From: Alphaproteobacteria bacterium | Lineage (GTDB): Bacteria > Pseudomonadota > Alphaproteobacteria > RF32 > CAG-239 | DNA length: 64,000 nucleotides | Reading direction: 5' to 3' | Assembly (NCBI GenBank): GCA_015062235.1 | Contig: SUUZ01000001.1 | Span: 1 to 64,000, forward strand | Shown here: piece after piece, positions 44,253 through 54,939 of the stretch | Position numbering within the stretch: position 1 is the stretch's first letter | Layout: each line of letters begins with the position of its first letter | Program-made: the position numbers and the translations under genes | Notes under the pieces: model-generated | Databases searched by the model: none | Told to the model about the DNA's origin: nothing | The model's input: the letters and a program-made list of their open reading frames with translations, nothing else

Positions 44253-45806
44253 TTATGCTGCCTTTTCCATTATTGATGCAAACTCTGCCGTAAAGTTTTC
44301 ATAAAACTTCAACATTCTTTCTATTAAATCATCAGAAAGTTTTTGTTCTTTTCTAATTTCATCAAAAAATTCTGGATGATTTGCTTTTGCCGAAGCCAAA
44401 GCTCTTTCTTCAAATTCCTTAACTTTATCTAAAGTAATTTTATCCAAAAACCCTTTAACACCTGCAAAAATAGCAAATACTTCGTCTTCAACAGGCATTG
44501 GTTGATATTGACGCTGTTTAAGCATTTCTGTCAAACGAGCACCTCTAGCTAGCAAGTTTTTAGTAGATTGATCCAAATCTGAAGCAAACTGAGCAAATGC
44601 CGCCATTTCACGATATTGTGCCAAATCCAATTTCATTGTACCTGCCACTTGTTTCATAGCTTTAATTTGGGCAGCAGACCCCACACGTGAAACCGAGATA
44701 CCAACATTAACAGCTGGACGTACACCTTGATAAAACAAATTTGTTTCCAAAAATATTTGACCATCTGTAATAGAAATAACATTAGTTGGAATATACGCAG
44801 ACACATCTCCTGCTTGTGTTTCAATAACAGGCAATGCTGTCAGTGAACCAGAACCTTCTTCCTCATTCATTTTTGCTGCTCGTTCTAATAAGCGAGAATG
44901 CAAATAAAATACGTCACCAGGATAAGCTTCACGTCCAGGTGGTCTACGCAACAACAAAGACATTTGTCTATATGCAGTAGCCTGTTTCGACAAGTCATCA
45001 TAAAAAATCACTGCATGCATTCCGTTATCACGGAAAAACTCACCCATTGCACATCCAGAATAAGGTGCAATATATTGCATAGGTGCTGCATCTGAAGCAG
45101 TTGCTGCAACAACAATAGTATAATCCATTGCGCCATGATCTTTTAATGTTTTAACAACCTGAGCTACAGTAGATCTTTTTTGTCCCACAGCTACATACAC
45201 ACAATACAACTTATCTTTTTCTGACTTTGCTGCATCATTAATCTTTTTCTGATTAATTATGGTATCTAAAATGATGGCTGTTTTACCTGTTTGTCTGTCC
45301 CCAATAATCAATTCACGTTGACCTCTTCCAATAGGTATCAAAGAGTCAATAATCTTTATACCTGTTTGCATAGGTTCGTGAACAGAACGTCTTGCTATGA
45401 TACCTGGAGCTTTAATATCTGAACGACTATATTGCTTAGCCTTAATCTCGCCAAGACCATCTATAGGCGCACCCAAAGCATCAACCACTCTACCTAACAA
45501 CTCTTTTCCAACAGGGACACTAACAATCGATTCCGTACGTTTTACAATATCGCCTTCCTTAATTTCTCGATCTGAACCAAAAATAACTACACCAACATTA
45601 TCTTCTTCCAGATTAAGTGCCATCCCTTTAATGCCACTAGAAAATTCGACCAACTCACCTGCTTGCACATTATCTAGCCCATAAACTCTCGCCACACCAT
45701 CACCAACCGACAAGACTTTACCGACTTGAGCAACGTCAATTTTTGCATCAGATTCTGCAATTTTATCCCTGATAATTGAAGATATCTCACTGGCAGATAT
45801 AGACAT
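44253..45806 (-). CDS. atpA: ATP synthase alpha subunit
   Basis: The regulatory F1 subunit with [13 protein letters not shown] (Walker A) and the [19 protein letters not shown] signature. At 517 residues it is a normal length. The N-terminus ([20 protein letters not shown]) contacts the delta subunit. The order atpH-atpA-atpG-atpD-atpC and the small gaps show one transcription unit. Confidence 0.96.
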   Translation of the reverse strand: MSISASEISSIIRDKIAESDAKIDVAQVGKVLSVGDGVARVYGLDNVQAGELVEFSSGIKGMALNLEEDNVGVVIFGSDREIKEGDIVKRTESIVSVPVGKELLGRVVDALGAPIDGLGEIKAKQYSRSDIKAPGIIARRSVHEPMQTGIKIIDSLIPIGRGQRELIIGDRQTGKTAIILDTIINQKKINDAAKSEKDKLYCVYVAVGQKRSTVAQVVKTLKDHGAMDYTIVVAATASDAAPMQYIAPYSGCAMGEFFRDNGMHAVIFYDDLSKQATAYRQMSLLLRRPPGREAYPGDVFYLHSRLLERAAKMNEEEGSGSLTALPVIETQAGDVSAYIPTNVISITDGQIFLETNLFYQGVRPAVNVGISVSRVGSAAQIKAMKQVAGTMKLDLAQYREMAAFAQFASDLDQSTKNLLARGARLTEMLKQRQYQPMPVEDEVFAIFAGVKGFLDKITLDKVKEFEERALASAKANHPEFFDEIRKEQKLSDDLIERMLKFYENFTAEFASIMEKAA

Positions 45807-45808
45807 TT

Positions 45809-46360
45809 CTATTTACCTTTCATTACATTTTCTAAATAATTTAATTTATGAGCCAAACTATCATCAAACATTTCTGACCCTATTTGAACACGCAAACCAC
45901 CGACAAGAAGTGGATTTATTTTATATTCAACTACCACTTTTTTATTTGCGATTTTTTCCAGAACTTTCTTCAATTTTTTATCTTGAATTGAAGTTAATTT
46001 TTTAACCGTTTCCACTACTACTTCCGCAACTCCTTCATTGTGATAATACAACTTTTTAAAATCATCCAAAATCAGAAGCAAATCAGAAACACGGTTATTT
46101 TCAACGACGACCTTAAGACAATTAAATGTTTCTTTTTTCAACCCCAAAATATCGGCAGTTCTTTTTAACACATCAATCTTATCAATTTCGCTCCATAATG
46201 GGTTGGTAAGATAGGATACCAAATTTGCATCTTCCTTTACAATAGAATGCAATTTAACAATATCATCACAAATACCATCAACATCACCACTATTAGATGC
46301 TACTTCATACAATGCAGCTGAGTAAACTCTGGCAACTTTGTTTTTTGAATTTTTCTTCAA
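45809..46360 (-). CDS. atpH: ATP synthase delta subunit
   Basis: This stalk subunit joins alpha to the b subunits. The helical N-terminal domain begins [18 protein letters not shown], and the C-terminal domain contains [20 protein letters not shown], the typical delta signature. Upstream in-frame starts are only TTG. I choose 46360 (MKKNSKNKV), with an AGGG-type ribosome site upstream; a TTG at 46381 would add seven hydrophobic residues. The start is therefore uncertain. It lies 78 bp after priA and is the first gene of the ATP synthase operon. Confidence 0.88.
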   Translation of the reverse strand: MKKNSKNKVARVYSAALYEVASNSGDVDGICDDIVKLHSIVKEDANLVSYLTNPLWSEIDKIDVLKRTADILGLKKETFNCLKVVVENNRVSDLLLILDDFKKLYYHNEGVAEVVVETVKKLTSIQDKKLKKVLEKIANKKVVVEYKINPLLVGGLRVQIGSEMFDDSLAHKLNYLENVMKGK

Positions 46361-46438
46361 ATTTATAAACCCTATAAACAAACATCATTAACATTAGCAT
46401 ATACTATATAATAATTGGTTTCTTTTTTATTAACAACT

Positions 46439-48610
46439 TTAATAAAAAGAATAAGGATCAATATCCACCTCAACCCGAACTGTTGACGGCACTTTAACAC
46501 GTTTCAACCACATTCTCACAACATCTTGTATTTTCACATCTTTTGTTGTTTTCAACAATAATCTATACCTATATTTATTACGCAATACAAATATTGGTGC
46601 TGGTGCAGGACCCAGTGTGGATATCTTAGCATCATTAAAAGCGTATTGCCCCAACAAAATAGCAGTTTTCTCAACATCATTTTTTTGCAAACCAGAAACT
46701 ATTATCGCAGCTAATTTACCAAAAGGAGGCATCTTCAAAATTTTTCTAGTTTGTTTCTCAATATTATAAAAATCATCTGTTTTATTTGATATTAAAGCAT
46801 TTAATACCGCATTTTCAGGATATAGTGTTTGTAAATAAACTTCTCCTTTTTTTAGACCTCGCCCTGCCCGTCCTGCAACTTGAGACAATAATTGGTAAGT
46901 ACGCTCAGATGCACGCAAATCACTTCCCATCAAACCTAAATCAGCATCAACTATTCCCACTAGTGTTAATTCTGGAAAATGATGCCCTTTAGCTAAAATT
47001 TGTGTACCAATTAAAATATCTATCTCACCATTTTCCATTTCTTTAATAATTTGATGGATTTCCTTAAAATTAGATACAAAATCAGATGATAAAACTTTTA
47101 CTTTTGCTAAGGGAAAACGATATTTAACTTCTTCAGCAATTCTCTCTACTCCTGGACCACAGGCTGTTAAACCATTTTCTGAATGACAGTCTGGACATTC
47201 TTTGGGAATATCACGCATATAACCACAATGATGACAAACAAGTTTACCTGCCTTCAAATGTTCTGTAAGCCACGAAGTACAATTAGGACATTGAATCCTA
47301 TGACCACAATCTCTACAAATAACCAAAGGAGCATAGCCTCTTCTATTTAAAAACAAGACACTCTGCTCTCCTCGCTCATAAACATCTTTAAGTTTATTAC
47401 AAAGAGTTGGAGACAACCAAGACATTCCCCAACTTCCTTTAACAGGCTTATCTTTTTTCAAATCAATAATCTTAATTTCTGGAAGCTCTGCTTGTGCAAA
47501 GCGAGATTTTAAACAAACTTGAGCATATTTTCCTTCATCAACATTACATATTGTTTCTAAGTCTGGTGTTGCTGTTGATAATATTAAAGCAATTTGCTCA
47601 TATTTTGCTCGCATAACAGCCATATCTCGCCCTTGATAATTGACAACATCTTCCTGTTTAAATGATGCATCATGACTTTCGTCTATTACAATTAATCCTA
47701 AATCTTTATATGGCAAAAATAAGGCTGAACGAGCTCCTATAATAATTTTTGCCTTGCCATTAACAACAGCCTTCCAATTATTAATTCTTTCATTTTGACT
47801 AAGTGCTGAATGCCATTCTGCTGGAACAACACCAAACCTTTTTTCAAAACGTTTGAGCCATTGTGCTGTTAAACCAATTTCTGGCACCATAATCAAAACT
47901 TGTTTACCTTCTGAAAAAGCCTTTTCTACAGCTTCGAAATAAACCTCTGTTTTACCAGAACCAGTGACACCATTTAATAAAGTAACACTAAAACCATTAC
48001 CAACTTTACAACATAGTTCGTCAGCTGCAAGTTTTTGCTCTGCAGTAAGTTCAACCTTATGAAATCCGCAAACAGGATTCTGAAAATCTCTCTTTTTTTC
48101 AACTAAAACCTCTTTTAAAACTCCTGCATCAATCATTGTTTTTATAACTGATTGTGAAACCCCTGCACCTACCGCTATTTCGCTTCTACTATACGGAGCA
48201 AACTTCAAAAAATTCATAACTCGCCACCTAGCATCTGAATTTTTTAATCTTGCTTCAGCCAAAGTCTTTCCTGATAATTCATAAAATTTGAGCATTTTTG
48301 CATCATCAAAAACCCCTTTAACACTTAGAACCATTTTCAACACCAAGCCTAAAAATGCCATATTATAATTAGCAACAAATTCTATAAACTTACGCAAATT
48401 TTCTTTGATTGGAGAATAAGGTAATATTTCTATAATTTTTTTTAATTTTTTATCATCTAAATTGCTGGTGTTAGCAATAGACCAAACTACACCAACTAAA
48501 ACTTCTCGCCCAAATGGAACTCTAACCAAACTACCAAGTTCAATAGCAGTATCTACTTTATAATCAAAAGGCTCGTTAAAAGGCAATGGCAGTAAAACTT
48601 TGGCAATCAT
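46439..48610 (-). CDS. priA: Primosomal helicase PriA
   Basis: A 723-residue 3'-5' helicase that reloads DnaB at stalled forks. The N-terminal 3'-DNA-binding part (PFDYKV, VRVPFGREVLVGVVW) leads into GVTGSGKTEVY (Walker A), DESHD (Walker B) and two zinc clusters: CRDCGHRIQCPNC, then CHHCGY and CPDC. The helicase C-terminal part has GTQILAKGHHFP and QVAGRAGRG. It is next to the ATP synthase operon, the order seen in other Alphaproteobacteria. GGAGG before the ATG is a strong ribosome site. Confidence 0.95.
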   Translation of the reverse strand: MIAKVLLPLPFNEPFDYKVDTAIELGSLVRVPFGREVLVGVVWSIANTSNLDDKKLKKIIEILPYSPIKENLRKFIEFVANYNMAFLGLVLKMVLSVKGVFDDAKMLKFYELSGKTLAEARLKNSDARWRVMNFLKFAPYSRSEIAVGAGVSQSVIKTMIDAGVLKEVLVEKKRDFQNPVCGFHKVELTAEQKLAADELCCKVGNGFSVTLLNGVTGSGKTEVYFEAVEKAFSEGKQVLIMVPEIGLTAQWLKRFEKRFGVVPAEWHSALSQNERINNWKAVVNGKAKIIIGARSALFLPYKDLGLIVIDESHDASFKQEDVVNYQGRDMAVMRAKYEQIALILSTATPDLETICNVDEGKYAQVCLKSRFAQAELPEIKIIDLKKDKPVKGSWGMSWLSPTLCNKLKDVYERGEQSVLFLNRRGYAPLVICRDCGHRIQCPNCTSWLTEHLKAGKLVCHHCGYMRDIPKECPDCHSENGLTACGPGVERIAEEVKYRFPLAKVKVLSSDFVSNFKEIHQIIKEMENGEIDILIGTQILAKGHHFPELTLVGIVDADLGLMGSDLRASERTYQLLSQVAGRAGRGLKKGEVYLQTLYPENAVLNALISNKTDDFYNIEKQTRKILKMPPFGKLAAIIVSGLQKNDVEKTAILLGQYAFNDAKISTLGPAPAPIFVLRNKYRYRLLLKTTKDVKIQDVVRMWLKRVKVPSTVRVEVDIDPYSFY

Positions 48611-48727
48611 AAAAACCTCCTATCAATTGATAATATACTCAAGGCTTCTAAATTAAAATGCAAATAAAGTAATTATTAACATTGCGAAGCAACCAAAAAT
48701 TAAACTTTTTTATTTACATTATATTTT

Positions 48728-49672
48728 ATGAAACAGGAAATAAAATTTAAGGCATCAACTGAAATAATGAAACATATTCATGACTGGTTATCATGGATAA
48801 AGTTTGAGCGTAATTATTCAGTTCATACAATAGATGCTTATTCTCGTGATTTGTCGATATTTTTTGAATTTTGGAGTGATTATCTTGGCAATATTCCACA
48901 ACACAAAGATTTGCAAGAAATAGATGTTAAAACATTTAGAGCTTTTTTAAGCAAACAAAACTCTCGTCAATTAACTAAAACTTCTATATCGCGAGAATTG
49001 TCTACCATAAAAAACTTCTTTAAATGGCTTAATAGCAACCATATTATTGAAAATACAGCTATTACAATAATAGCTACACCTAAGAAAGAAAAAATTTTAC
49101 CTAAATCTTTAGATGTTAATCAAACATTACATCTTCTTGAAGTCGCTACCAAATATGCTAAAGAAGAATGGCAAGGACTTAGAGATGTCGCCATTTTAAC
49201 AATACTTTACGGATGTGGTTTGCGAATTTCTGAAGCCCTTGCTCTTAATGTTGGTGATATCAACCATAACGATTTCCTCAAAATACACGGTAAAGGAAAC
49301 AAAGAACGTATTGTCCCAATCCTTCCCATTGTTAAAGACAAAATCGATGCTTATACTAATGCTTGCCCATATAATTTCAAACACGGCGAAGCCTTGTTTT
49401 TAGGGGCAAGAGGCGAGCGTTTAAGTCCACGCATCGTACAACGAACTCTTGAAAAGATAAGACATTCTTTGGGCCTACCAGACAATTTGACGCCCCATGC
49501 TCTACGTCATTCTTTTGCTACTCACCTTTTAGCTGAGGGAATAAATTTACGCTCTATTCAAGAGCTTCTAGGTCATGCGTCCCTCTCGACGACCCAGCGT
49601 TACACAGATGTTGAGATTGAACACCTCAAAAAAGAATATAAAAAAGCTAAACTTCTTTCTGATAACAATTGA
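48728..49672 (+). CDS. XerC/XerD-type tyrosine recombinase
   Basis: A 314-residue tyrosine recombinase. The N-terminal SAM-like domain (WLSWIKFERNYSVHTIDAYS) binds the core site. The catalytic part has GCGLRISEALAL (first Arg), HGKGNKERIVP (Lys), PHALRHSFATHLL (His-x-x-Arg), LLGHASLSTTQRYTDV (His and nucleophile Tyr). It resolves chromosome dimers at dif with its partner, which is not in this window. XerC and XerD are hard to tell apart. A terminator follows, and rpmG is convergent. Confidence 0.9.
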   Translation: MKQEIKFKASTEIMKHIHDWLSWIKFERNYSVHTIDAYSRDLSIFFEFWSDYLGNIPQHKDLQEIDVKTFRAFLSKQNSRQLTKTSISRELSTIKNFFKWLNSNHIIENTAITIIATPKKEKILPKSLDVNQTLHLLEVATKYAKEEWQGLRDVAILTILYGCGLRISEALALNVGDINHNDFLKIHGKGNKERIVPILPIVKDKIDAYTNACPYNFKHGEALFLGARGERLSPRIVQRTLEKIRHSLGLPDNLTPHALRHSFATHLLAEGINLRSIQELLGHASLSTTQRYTDVEIEHLKKEYKKAKLLSDNN

Positions 49673-49681
49673 AATTAATCA

Positions 49682-49710
49682 AAAAAACCAGCCTTTCCAG
49701 ACTGGTTTTT
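49682..49710. terminator. Terminator between recombinase gene and rpmG
   Basis: AACCAG pairs with CTGGTT around CCTTTCCAGA, with A and T runs on both sides, so it can serve both convergent genes. Confidence 0.75.
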
Positions 49711-49713
49711 AGC

Positions 49714-49881
49714 TTACTTCAATTTTTTCTCAACGAACTCTTCGTGTTTTTTAGACTTTTTATCATATTTTTTCAAAGTCAATTTTTCAGGATGAGTTCT
49801 TGGATTTTTCTCAGCAAGATAAAATGTACCTGTACCAGCTGTACTTTCCAATTTTACTTTAACTTTTACTGCTTTAGCCAT
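49714..49881 (-). CDS. rpmG: 50S ribosomal protein L33
   Basis: A 55-residue ribosomal protein: MAKAVKVKVKLESTAGTGTF, YLAEKNPRTHPEKLTLKKYD and the basic end fit bacterial L33, which binds 23S rRNA near the E site. This version lacks the paired zinc cysteines. It is convergent with the recombinase gene. Confidence 0.93.
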   Translation of the reverse strand: MAKAVKVKVKLESTAGTGTFYLAEKNPRTHPEKLTLKKYDKKSKKHEEFVEKKLK

Positions 49882-50080
49882 CTTTCATACTCTTTTGTTA
49901 AAGGTTACAATTCAAAACATTTGAGCGTAATATACATTTTTTTTAAGCTATGTCAACTATAATTTTAATATTTATAGGCTTTCACTGTCGTTTTTTAAAT
50001 TTTTATTGCTTTTTAAACATAAAAAATGTATCATGAGGCAATAAATTTTATAGATTGTATAATTATTAAAAATTTAAGTT
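49882..50080. other. AT-rich divergent intergenic region
   Basis: It holds the promoter of rpmG on one strand and that of the membrane protein gene at 50081 on the other. No open reading frame or RNA gene is visible. Confidence 0.4.
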
Positions 50081-50782
50081 ATGAAAAAATTATTGCCAAT
50101 TTTGCTGGGACTTTCTTTCCTAGCTCTTCCGTTGGGTTGGTTTTTACCCAATGAAAAAATGATAGCATACTGTGTATGTGGTGGTGCTCTCCTAGTAATG
50201 CTTTGTTGCATAATTTACGCATTATCCAGCGAAGAACAATTCAGTCGCTTGACTGAAAACATGCTCGTTGCTGCTGTATTAATTATTGCTATTGTATTAC
50301 TACCACTAATACTGGCCATGATTTTGTCTGCTTACTTAGTACTGCTTAGTTACCTAATTATAGACAATGCTAAAGCCATCTATCGTTTTTTCATCCCGTG
50401 GATTATTGGTATAAGCTTTTTAGCATTACCAATGAGCTTCATTTTATCCACCTCAATGGTCGTTACAATTGCTATTTGGGCTATTGCTCTTGTAGCCATT
50501 ATTGTATCTGGATCTCACTACATTAAAGCTTTAAAACCGTACTGGGAACAAGAAGACAAAAGTAGTTACGTAACTTACAGTATATTCATAATTTCTTTTT
50601 TCTTAGGAATGGCTGTATTTGTTACATTTTTCAATGGGTTTATTAGCTTTGGATTTTGGTGGATCTCATTGATATTTATATTTTTTGGCGGCTTGATAAC
50701 ATCACTTGTTATTCTCGTTGTAGCTCTTTTAGGTATTGCAATAACAATGCTTGTTAAATATCTACTCAAAAAATATAAATAG
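50081..50782 (+). CDS. Hypothetical inner-membrane protein
   Basis: A 233-residue protein with about seven hydrophobic stretches, the first at ILLGLSFLALPLGWFL and the last near SLVILVVALLGIAITMLVKY. The loops are short, and the C-terminus is basic (KYLLKKYK), so it probably ends in the cytoplasm. No conserved motif that I recognise is present. It is single and is closed by a strong terminator. The function is unknown. Confidence 0.65.
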   Translation: MKKLLPILLGLSFLALPLGWFLPNEKMIAYCVCGGALLVMLCCIIYALSSEEQFSRLTENMLVAAVLIIAIVLLPLILAMILSAYLVLLSYLIIDNAKAIYRFFIPWIIGISFLALPMSFILSTSMVVTIAIWAIALVAIIVSGSHYIKALKPYWEQEDKSSYVTYSIFIISFFLGMAVFVTFFNGFISFGFWWISLIFIFFGGLITSLVILVVALLGIAITMLVKYLLKKYK

Positions 50783-50792
50783 TCAAACACTT

Positions 50793-50830
50793 ACAAAACC
50801 TGTAAAACTTTCGTTTTACAGGTTTTGTTT
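50793..50830. terminator. Bidirectional terminator
   Basis: ACAAAACCTGTAAAAC pairs perfectly with GTTTTACAGGTTTTGT around TTTC, and it overlaps the stop codon of the convergent S41 peptidase gene. Confidence 0.85.
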
Positions 50831-51907
50831 TAGCATAAATAGAGCTACATTTTCTTCAAAATTAGTATCTTCTCTACTTTCAGCCATACAACTACCATTT
50901 TGTTGTTTTAGTAAATTTGCAATATCTTTATTTTCAAGCATTTCAAAAGTACAAACATCTGGTTTGACTCCAACACCATCTAAATTATTAGCCGCAGGAG
51001 AATAAAAGAAACCATTTGTAACAGCTAAAACACTTCCTGTTTCAAGCTTTATAAGTTTTTGCATAGATCCCTTTCCTTTGGTTTTAGTTCCAATAACTTT
51101 AGCTAAACCTTGTTCTTGTAAAGCCACCGCAAAAATCTCTGCTGACGATGCTGTATCACCATCTACCAAAATAAATATAGGACTTAAATTCCAAAACTTT
51201 TCATCAACTGCACTATAATAAGTTTCTTCATTTTTATTTCGTCCCCTTGTAGAAGCAATTATCCCTTTGTCTAAAAACAAATCAACAGCTAAAATTGCTT
51301 CGCCTGTCATTCCTCCAGGACATCCTTTCAAATCAATAATTAAAGCTCGTATATCATCAATATTTTCTAAAATATTTTTTAATTCAGTAACCGTTTGCTT
51401 ATTAAACGCTGCTATCTTAATATAAAGTACTTCATCTTCTTGCCGTGATGCAAATGTTCTTTTATTACGCAAACCTATATTACTAGCTTCTTCAATATCT
51501 TTATAAAATTTTGAATCTTTATCTAGCGTTTTAACCATTTCTGATGCTAAAATATCTATAATTTCAAAATCATGCTCTGCTGCAATAATAGATTTTTCAA
51601 CAGCTGCATTTATAAATTGATTTACTATATTCCCCCAAGCAGAAATATTTTTTTTATCATCTGGTTTTCGTAAAACTTTTATAACTTTTCCATCATGATA
51701 AAGTGTTATTCTAGATGAATCATTGCCTACTCGCAATTTTTTATCAACCTTTTGCAGACCTTTTAACGTTGCAACAGCTAAATCTTCAATTTCTACATAA
51801 TAAACATAACTATCAATAACTTCTTTAAATACATTACTCCAAGCACTTGCTTCTTTAGCAAATACTCCAAAATATAACCCAAACAAACATAAAAAAATTT
51901 TTTTCAT
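50816..51907 (-). CDS. S41-family (C-terminal processing) peptidase
   Basis: A signal peptide (about residues 1-21) is followed by an S41 serine peptidase of 340 residues. DLKGCPGGMTGEAILAVDLF, then VDGDTASSAEIFAVAL with the catalytic Ser in the SSAE motif, and GTKTKGKGSMQKL with the catalytic Lys. The usual PDZ domain is not obvious; the N-terminal part is a dyad-like helical region. It should cleave peptide substrates or cell-wall enzymes in the periplasm. It overlaps no gene but is adjacent to xth on the same strand. Confidence 0.85.
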   Translation of the reverse strand: MKKIFLCLFGLYFGVFAKEASAWSNVFKEVIDSYVYYVEIEDLAVATLKGLQKVDKKLRVGNDSSRITLYHDGKVIKVLRKPDDKKNISAWGNIVNQFINAAVEKSIIAAEHDFEIIDILASEMVKTLDKDSKFYKDIEEASNIGLRNKRTFASRQEDEVLYIKIAAFNKQTVTELKNILENIDDIRALIIDLKGCPGGMTGEAILAVDLFLDKGIIASTRGRNKNEETYYSAVDEKFWNLSPIFILVDGDTASSAEIFAVALQEQGLAKVIGTKTKGKGSMQKLIKLETGSVLAVTNGFFYSPAANNLDGVGVKPDVCTFEMLENKDIANLLKQQNGSCMAESREDTNFEENVALFMLKQNL

Positions 51908-52699
51908 TTACTTTAATATCGCCTTCAAAACTGTATGATCCGATGGTTTAGCCGATTGTCTTGGACTTTTATCAACCTCAACTTCATTTAGCCTATCAAC
52001 AGCATAGGAATTCAGCCATAAATAGTCTATTCGCATTCCCATATCATTTTGCAACGCTGCTCCAGCATAATCCCAAAATGTATACCCGATATCATTATGA
52101 TGTTTTACACGATAAGCATCATAATATCCTAAATATTCAAAAGCTTTTAACCTTTGAATAACCTCGGATCTAAATAATGCATTATTCCTAAATTCATCTG
52201 GATTATAAACATCATTATCTGTCAAAATAACGTTAAAATCGCCTCCCAATATGATTGGTTTTCTGAGTTCTAAAAGTTCCTTAGCATGTTTATAAAAAGC
52301 CTGCATCCAATTAAGTTTGTAAATCCATTTACTATCATCATCAGGAGCATTGTATGGAGGATTACCATTGGGCAAATAGATTGAAGCGACTCTATATTCG
52401 ACATCATCAACAGTTATATCAGCCTCTAGATAACGTGCATTATCGTCAACAAAATTAGGCAGTCCTTCATGAACTATGTTTATTTTATACTTACTTAAAA
52501 TAGCCACACCATTGTAACTTTTTTGCCCCAGTATTTTTGCTTCATACCCTAGTGTTTGCAAGTCAAAAAAAGGAAAAGAATTAAACTCTGTTTTTATCTC
52601 TTGCAAAAGCACAATATCTGGCTTTTCTTTAGATAGCCATGATACTAAGTTTTCGATTCGTGCATTTATGGAATTGACGTTATATGTAGCTATTTTCAT
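51908..52699 (-). CDS. xth: Exodeoxyribonuclease III
   Basis: An AP endonuclease and 3'-phosphatase of the exonuclease III family: MKIATYNVNSINAR at the start, LLQEIKTE with catalytic Glu, LGGDFNVI, and PSDHTVLKAIL at the C-terminus, with the catalytic His-Asp. The 263-residue length is normal. It cuts DNA at abasic sites in base-excision repair. The start is divergent from dgt, with about 60 bp between them, and the S41 peptidase gene follows immediately. Confidence 0.93.
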   Translation of the reverse strand: MKIATYNVNSINARIENLVSWLSKEKPDIVLLQEIKTEFNSFPFFDLQTLGYEAKILGQKSYNGVAILSKYKINIVHEGLPNFVDDNARYLEADITVDDVEYRVASIYLPNGNPPYNAPDDDSKWIYKLNWMQAFYKHAKELLELRKPIILGGDFNVILTDNDVYNPDEFRNNALFRSEVIQRLKAFEYLGYYDAYRVKHHNDIGYTFWDYAGAALQNDMGMRIDYLWLNSYAVDRLNEVEVDKSPRQSAKPSDHTVLKAILK

Positions 52700-52774
52700 A
52701 TATTAACTCTTTATTTAATTACTTCGACTTAAAGTTAAACTATAATATTTTTTATCACTTTGAAAGTAAAAAAG

Positions 52775-53929
52775 ATGAATCTTGCAAACTATGCTACTCA
52801 TAACGAAAATTCCCGTGGTCGATTACACAAAGACTATGCCAACATAATACGTTCTGACTTTCAACGAGATCGTGATCGTCTTATTCATTCTTCAGCTTTT
52901 CGCCGACTGGAAGGAAAAACTCAGGTGTTTGCTTATCACGAGGGGCGAAATTATCGTACTCGCTTGACCCATAGTATTGAGGTTGCACAAATAACAAGAA
53001 CATTATGTAAAAATCTTCAACTTAATGAAGAATTGGGTGAAGCTATCGCTCTTGCCCATGATTTAGGACACGCTCCTTTTGGACACGCTGGTGAACGAGG
53101 ACTAAACAATTGTATGAAGAATTTTGGTGGTTTTGACCATAATATTAATTCGCTAAAAATAATGACCGAGATTGAGACCCATTATCCAACATTTAATGGA
53201 CTTAATTTAACTTGGGAAACATTAGAAGGAACAGTAAAACATAACGGACCAATCAAAAAAATTAATAATAAATGGCTTAAAGAATTTAACAAAAAATTTC
53301 CATTAGATTTAAAAAATTACCCTTCTCTAGAGGCACAAATAGCATCATTTGCCGATGATATAGCTTATAACAATCACGATATCGATGATGGTTTTCGTGC
53401 AGGTTTCTTTACAATTGATGAGCTTTGTAAATTAGATTTTGTTAGAGAAATAATTACAAAGTTTGATTATGAAAATCCTAACCTTAATGATGATTTACGT
53501 GTATATGCAATAACTAGATCGTTAATAAGCGCTATGGTTTTTGATTTAATTAAGACAACAAATCAAAATATCTTAGCTGCAAATATAATTACTTCAGATG
53601 ATGTCCGTAAACACAAGTCTTTTGTTGCTAATTTTTCTAAAGAAATGCACCAACAAATAGCAGAATTACATCTATTTTTAACCAAACATTTTTATACTCA
53701 TAGCAACATTGCTAGGATGGACATGAAATCACAAAAAATCATTGAAGACTTATTTAATGCCTTCATGAATAATTACAAACTATTACCTATGGAATTACGT
53801 CCCCAAATAGATAATACTTCTTCAGATAGTGACAAAGCTTCGTGTATATGCACATATATCGCAAATATGACGGATGCCTATGCTGTTGAAGAACATCAAA
53901 AATTATTTAATATATCTTACCGCTTTTAA
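52775..53929 (+). CDS. dgt: dGTPase-like dNTP triphosphohydrolase
   Basis: A 384-residue HD-domain enzyme, cutting dGTP (or other dNTPs) to the nucleoside and triphosphate. RRLEGKTQVF and RTRLTHSIEVAQ precede the HD pair ALAHDLGHAPFGHAGE, and FADDIAYNNHD gives the final metal Asp. I use the ATG at 52775 (MNLANYATHN); a TTG at 52760 would give a short extension. In Alphaproteobacteria dgt often precedes argS and a SPOR gene; here argS is missing. A role in nucleotide pool balance is expected. Confidence 0.9.
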   Translation: MNLANYATHNENSRGRLHKDYANIIRSDFQRDRDRLIHSSAFRRLEGKTQVFAYHEGRNYRTRLTHSIEVAQITRTLCKNLQLNEELGEAIALAHDLGHAPFGHAGERGLNNCMKNFGGFDHNINSLKIMTEIETHYPTFNGLNLTWETLEGTVKHNGPIKKINNKWLKEFNKKFPLDLKNYPSLEAQIASFADDIAYNNHDIDDGFRAGFFTIDELCKLDFVREIITKFDYENPNLNDDLRVYAITRSLISAMVFDLIKTTNQNILAANIITSDDVRKHKSFVANFSKEMHQQIAELHLFLTKHFYTHSNIARMDMKSQKIIEDLFNAFMNNYKLLPMELRPQIDNTSSDSDKASCICTYIANMTDAYAVEEHQKLFNISYRF

Positions 53930-54006
53930 GATATTTTGTTAATGTATTATAAAGTTTTTTGATATATAAGTAGAATAAGTAAATATACTTTCCTAGGAGA
54001 TTGATT

Positions 54007-54939
54007 ATGCTAGATGATTTTCAAAACGATGAACAAAATAAAAATAGTGAATTTTTAGATGAATTTCGTCAACGCTTAAATTCTCAACCAATTGAGAATT
54101 TGGAAGAGCGTAAAAATGAAATTAATCGTTCTCAACACATTTTCTTAGGATCAATATTAGGCGTTGGACTTGCAGGTGTTGTAAGTTGGTTCGTTCTTTC
54201 TCCTAACTATGACAAAACAAAAGATGCTGAAATACCTGTAATAAGAAGACCTCATACAGAAGTAAAAGTTCAACCAACCGAACCAGGTGGTATGGAAATA
54301 TTAAATCAAGATAAAACGGTTTATGACATTATTGAAAAAACAGATAATAATGAAATAAAAGTTGAAAGTTTACTCCCCCCTCCTGAAGAACCTAAGCTTC
54401 CAACTATTGATGAAAAGATTGAAGAAAAAACAGAAATTGCTGTAAACGAAACAAATGCTGTCGTTGAAAATGCAGAAAAGATAATAGCTCTAGAAGAACA
54501 GAAAAAAACATCTCCTCAACCTGTTATTCAAGAAGAAGTAAAGGTTACAGCTAAGGAAGAAATCAAAGTATCTCCAGAGCCTCAAAAAGTTGTTACTGAG
54601 ATTAAAGTTGAAGTTAAGGAACCTGAAAAAAAACTAGCTAAAACTGAAACAAACACACAATCAACAAAAGAAGAAACTACCATCCATGCAGGTAATTGGC
54701 AAATTCAACTAATTTCATCTCCTAATAAATCTGCAATGGATAAAGCTTGGAATGATTTAACTAAAAAATATTCTGTTCTCAAGGGATTGCCTCACGAAAT
54801 AGAATCAGCTGATTTAGGAACTAAAGGAACCTTTTATCGTCTTAAAGCTGGAGCATTCAACACTCGTAGCGAAGCTGATAAACTATGTAATAATATAAAA
54901 TCAGCTGGTGGATCTTGTTTAGTAAAGAAAAAGCAATGA
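54007..54939 (+). CDS. SPOR-domain inner-membrane protein
   Basis: The N-terminal cytosolic part of about 48 residues precedes one membrane helix (HIFLGSILGVGLAGVVSWFV), then a long Glu/Lys/Pro/Thr-rich linker, and a C-terminal SPOR domain (NWQIQLISSPNKSAMDKAW to FYRLKAGAFNTRSEADKLCN). SPOR domains bind denuded septal peptidoglycan, so a cell-division role is likely. I start at ATG 54007, behind AGGAGA; an earlier TTG at 54001 is less likely. Its stop overlaps the next gene (ATGA). Confidence 0.85.
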   Translation: MLDDFQNDEQNKNSEFLDEFRQRLNSQPIENLEERKNEINRSQHIFLGSILGVGLAGVVSWFVLSPNYDKTKDAEIPVIRRPHTEVKVQPTEPGGMEILNQDKTVYDIIEKTDNNEIKVESLLPPPEEPKLPTIDEKIEEKTEIAVNETNAVVENAEKIIALEEQKKTSPQPVIQEEVKVTAKEEIKVSPEPQKVVTEIKVEVKEPEKKLAKTETNTQSTKEETTIHAGNWQIQLISSPNKSAMDKAWNDLTKKYSVLKGLPHEIESADLGTKGTFYRLKAGAFNTRSEADKLCNNIKSAGGSCLVKKKQ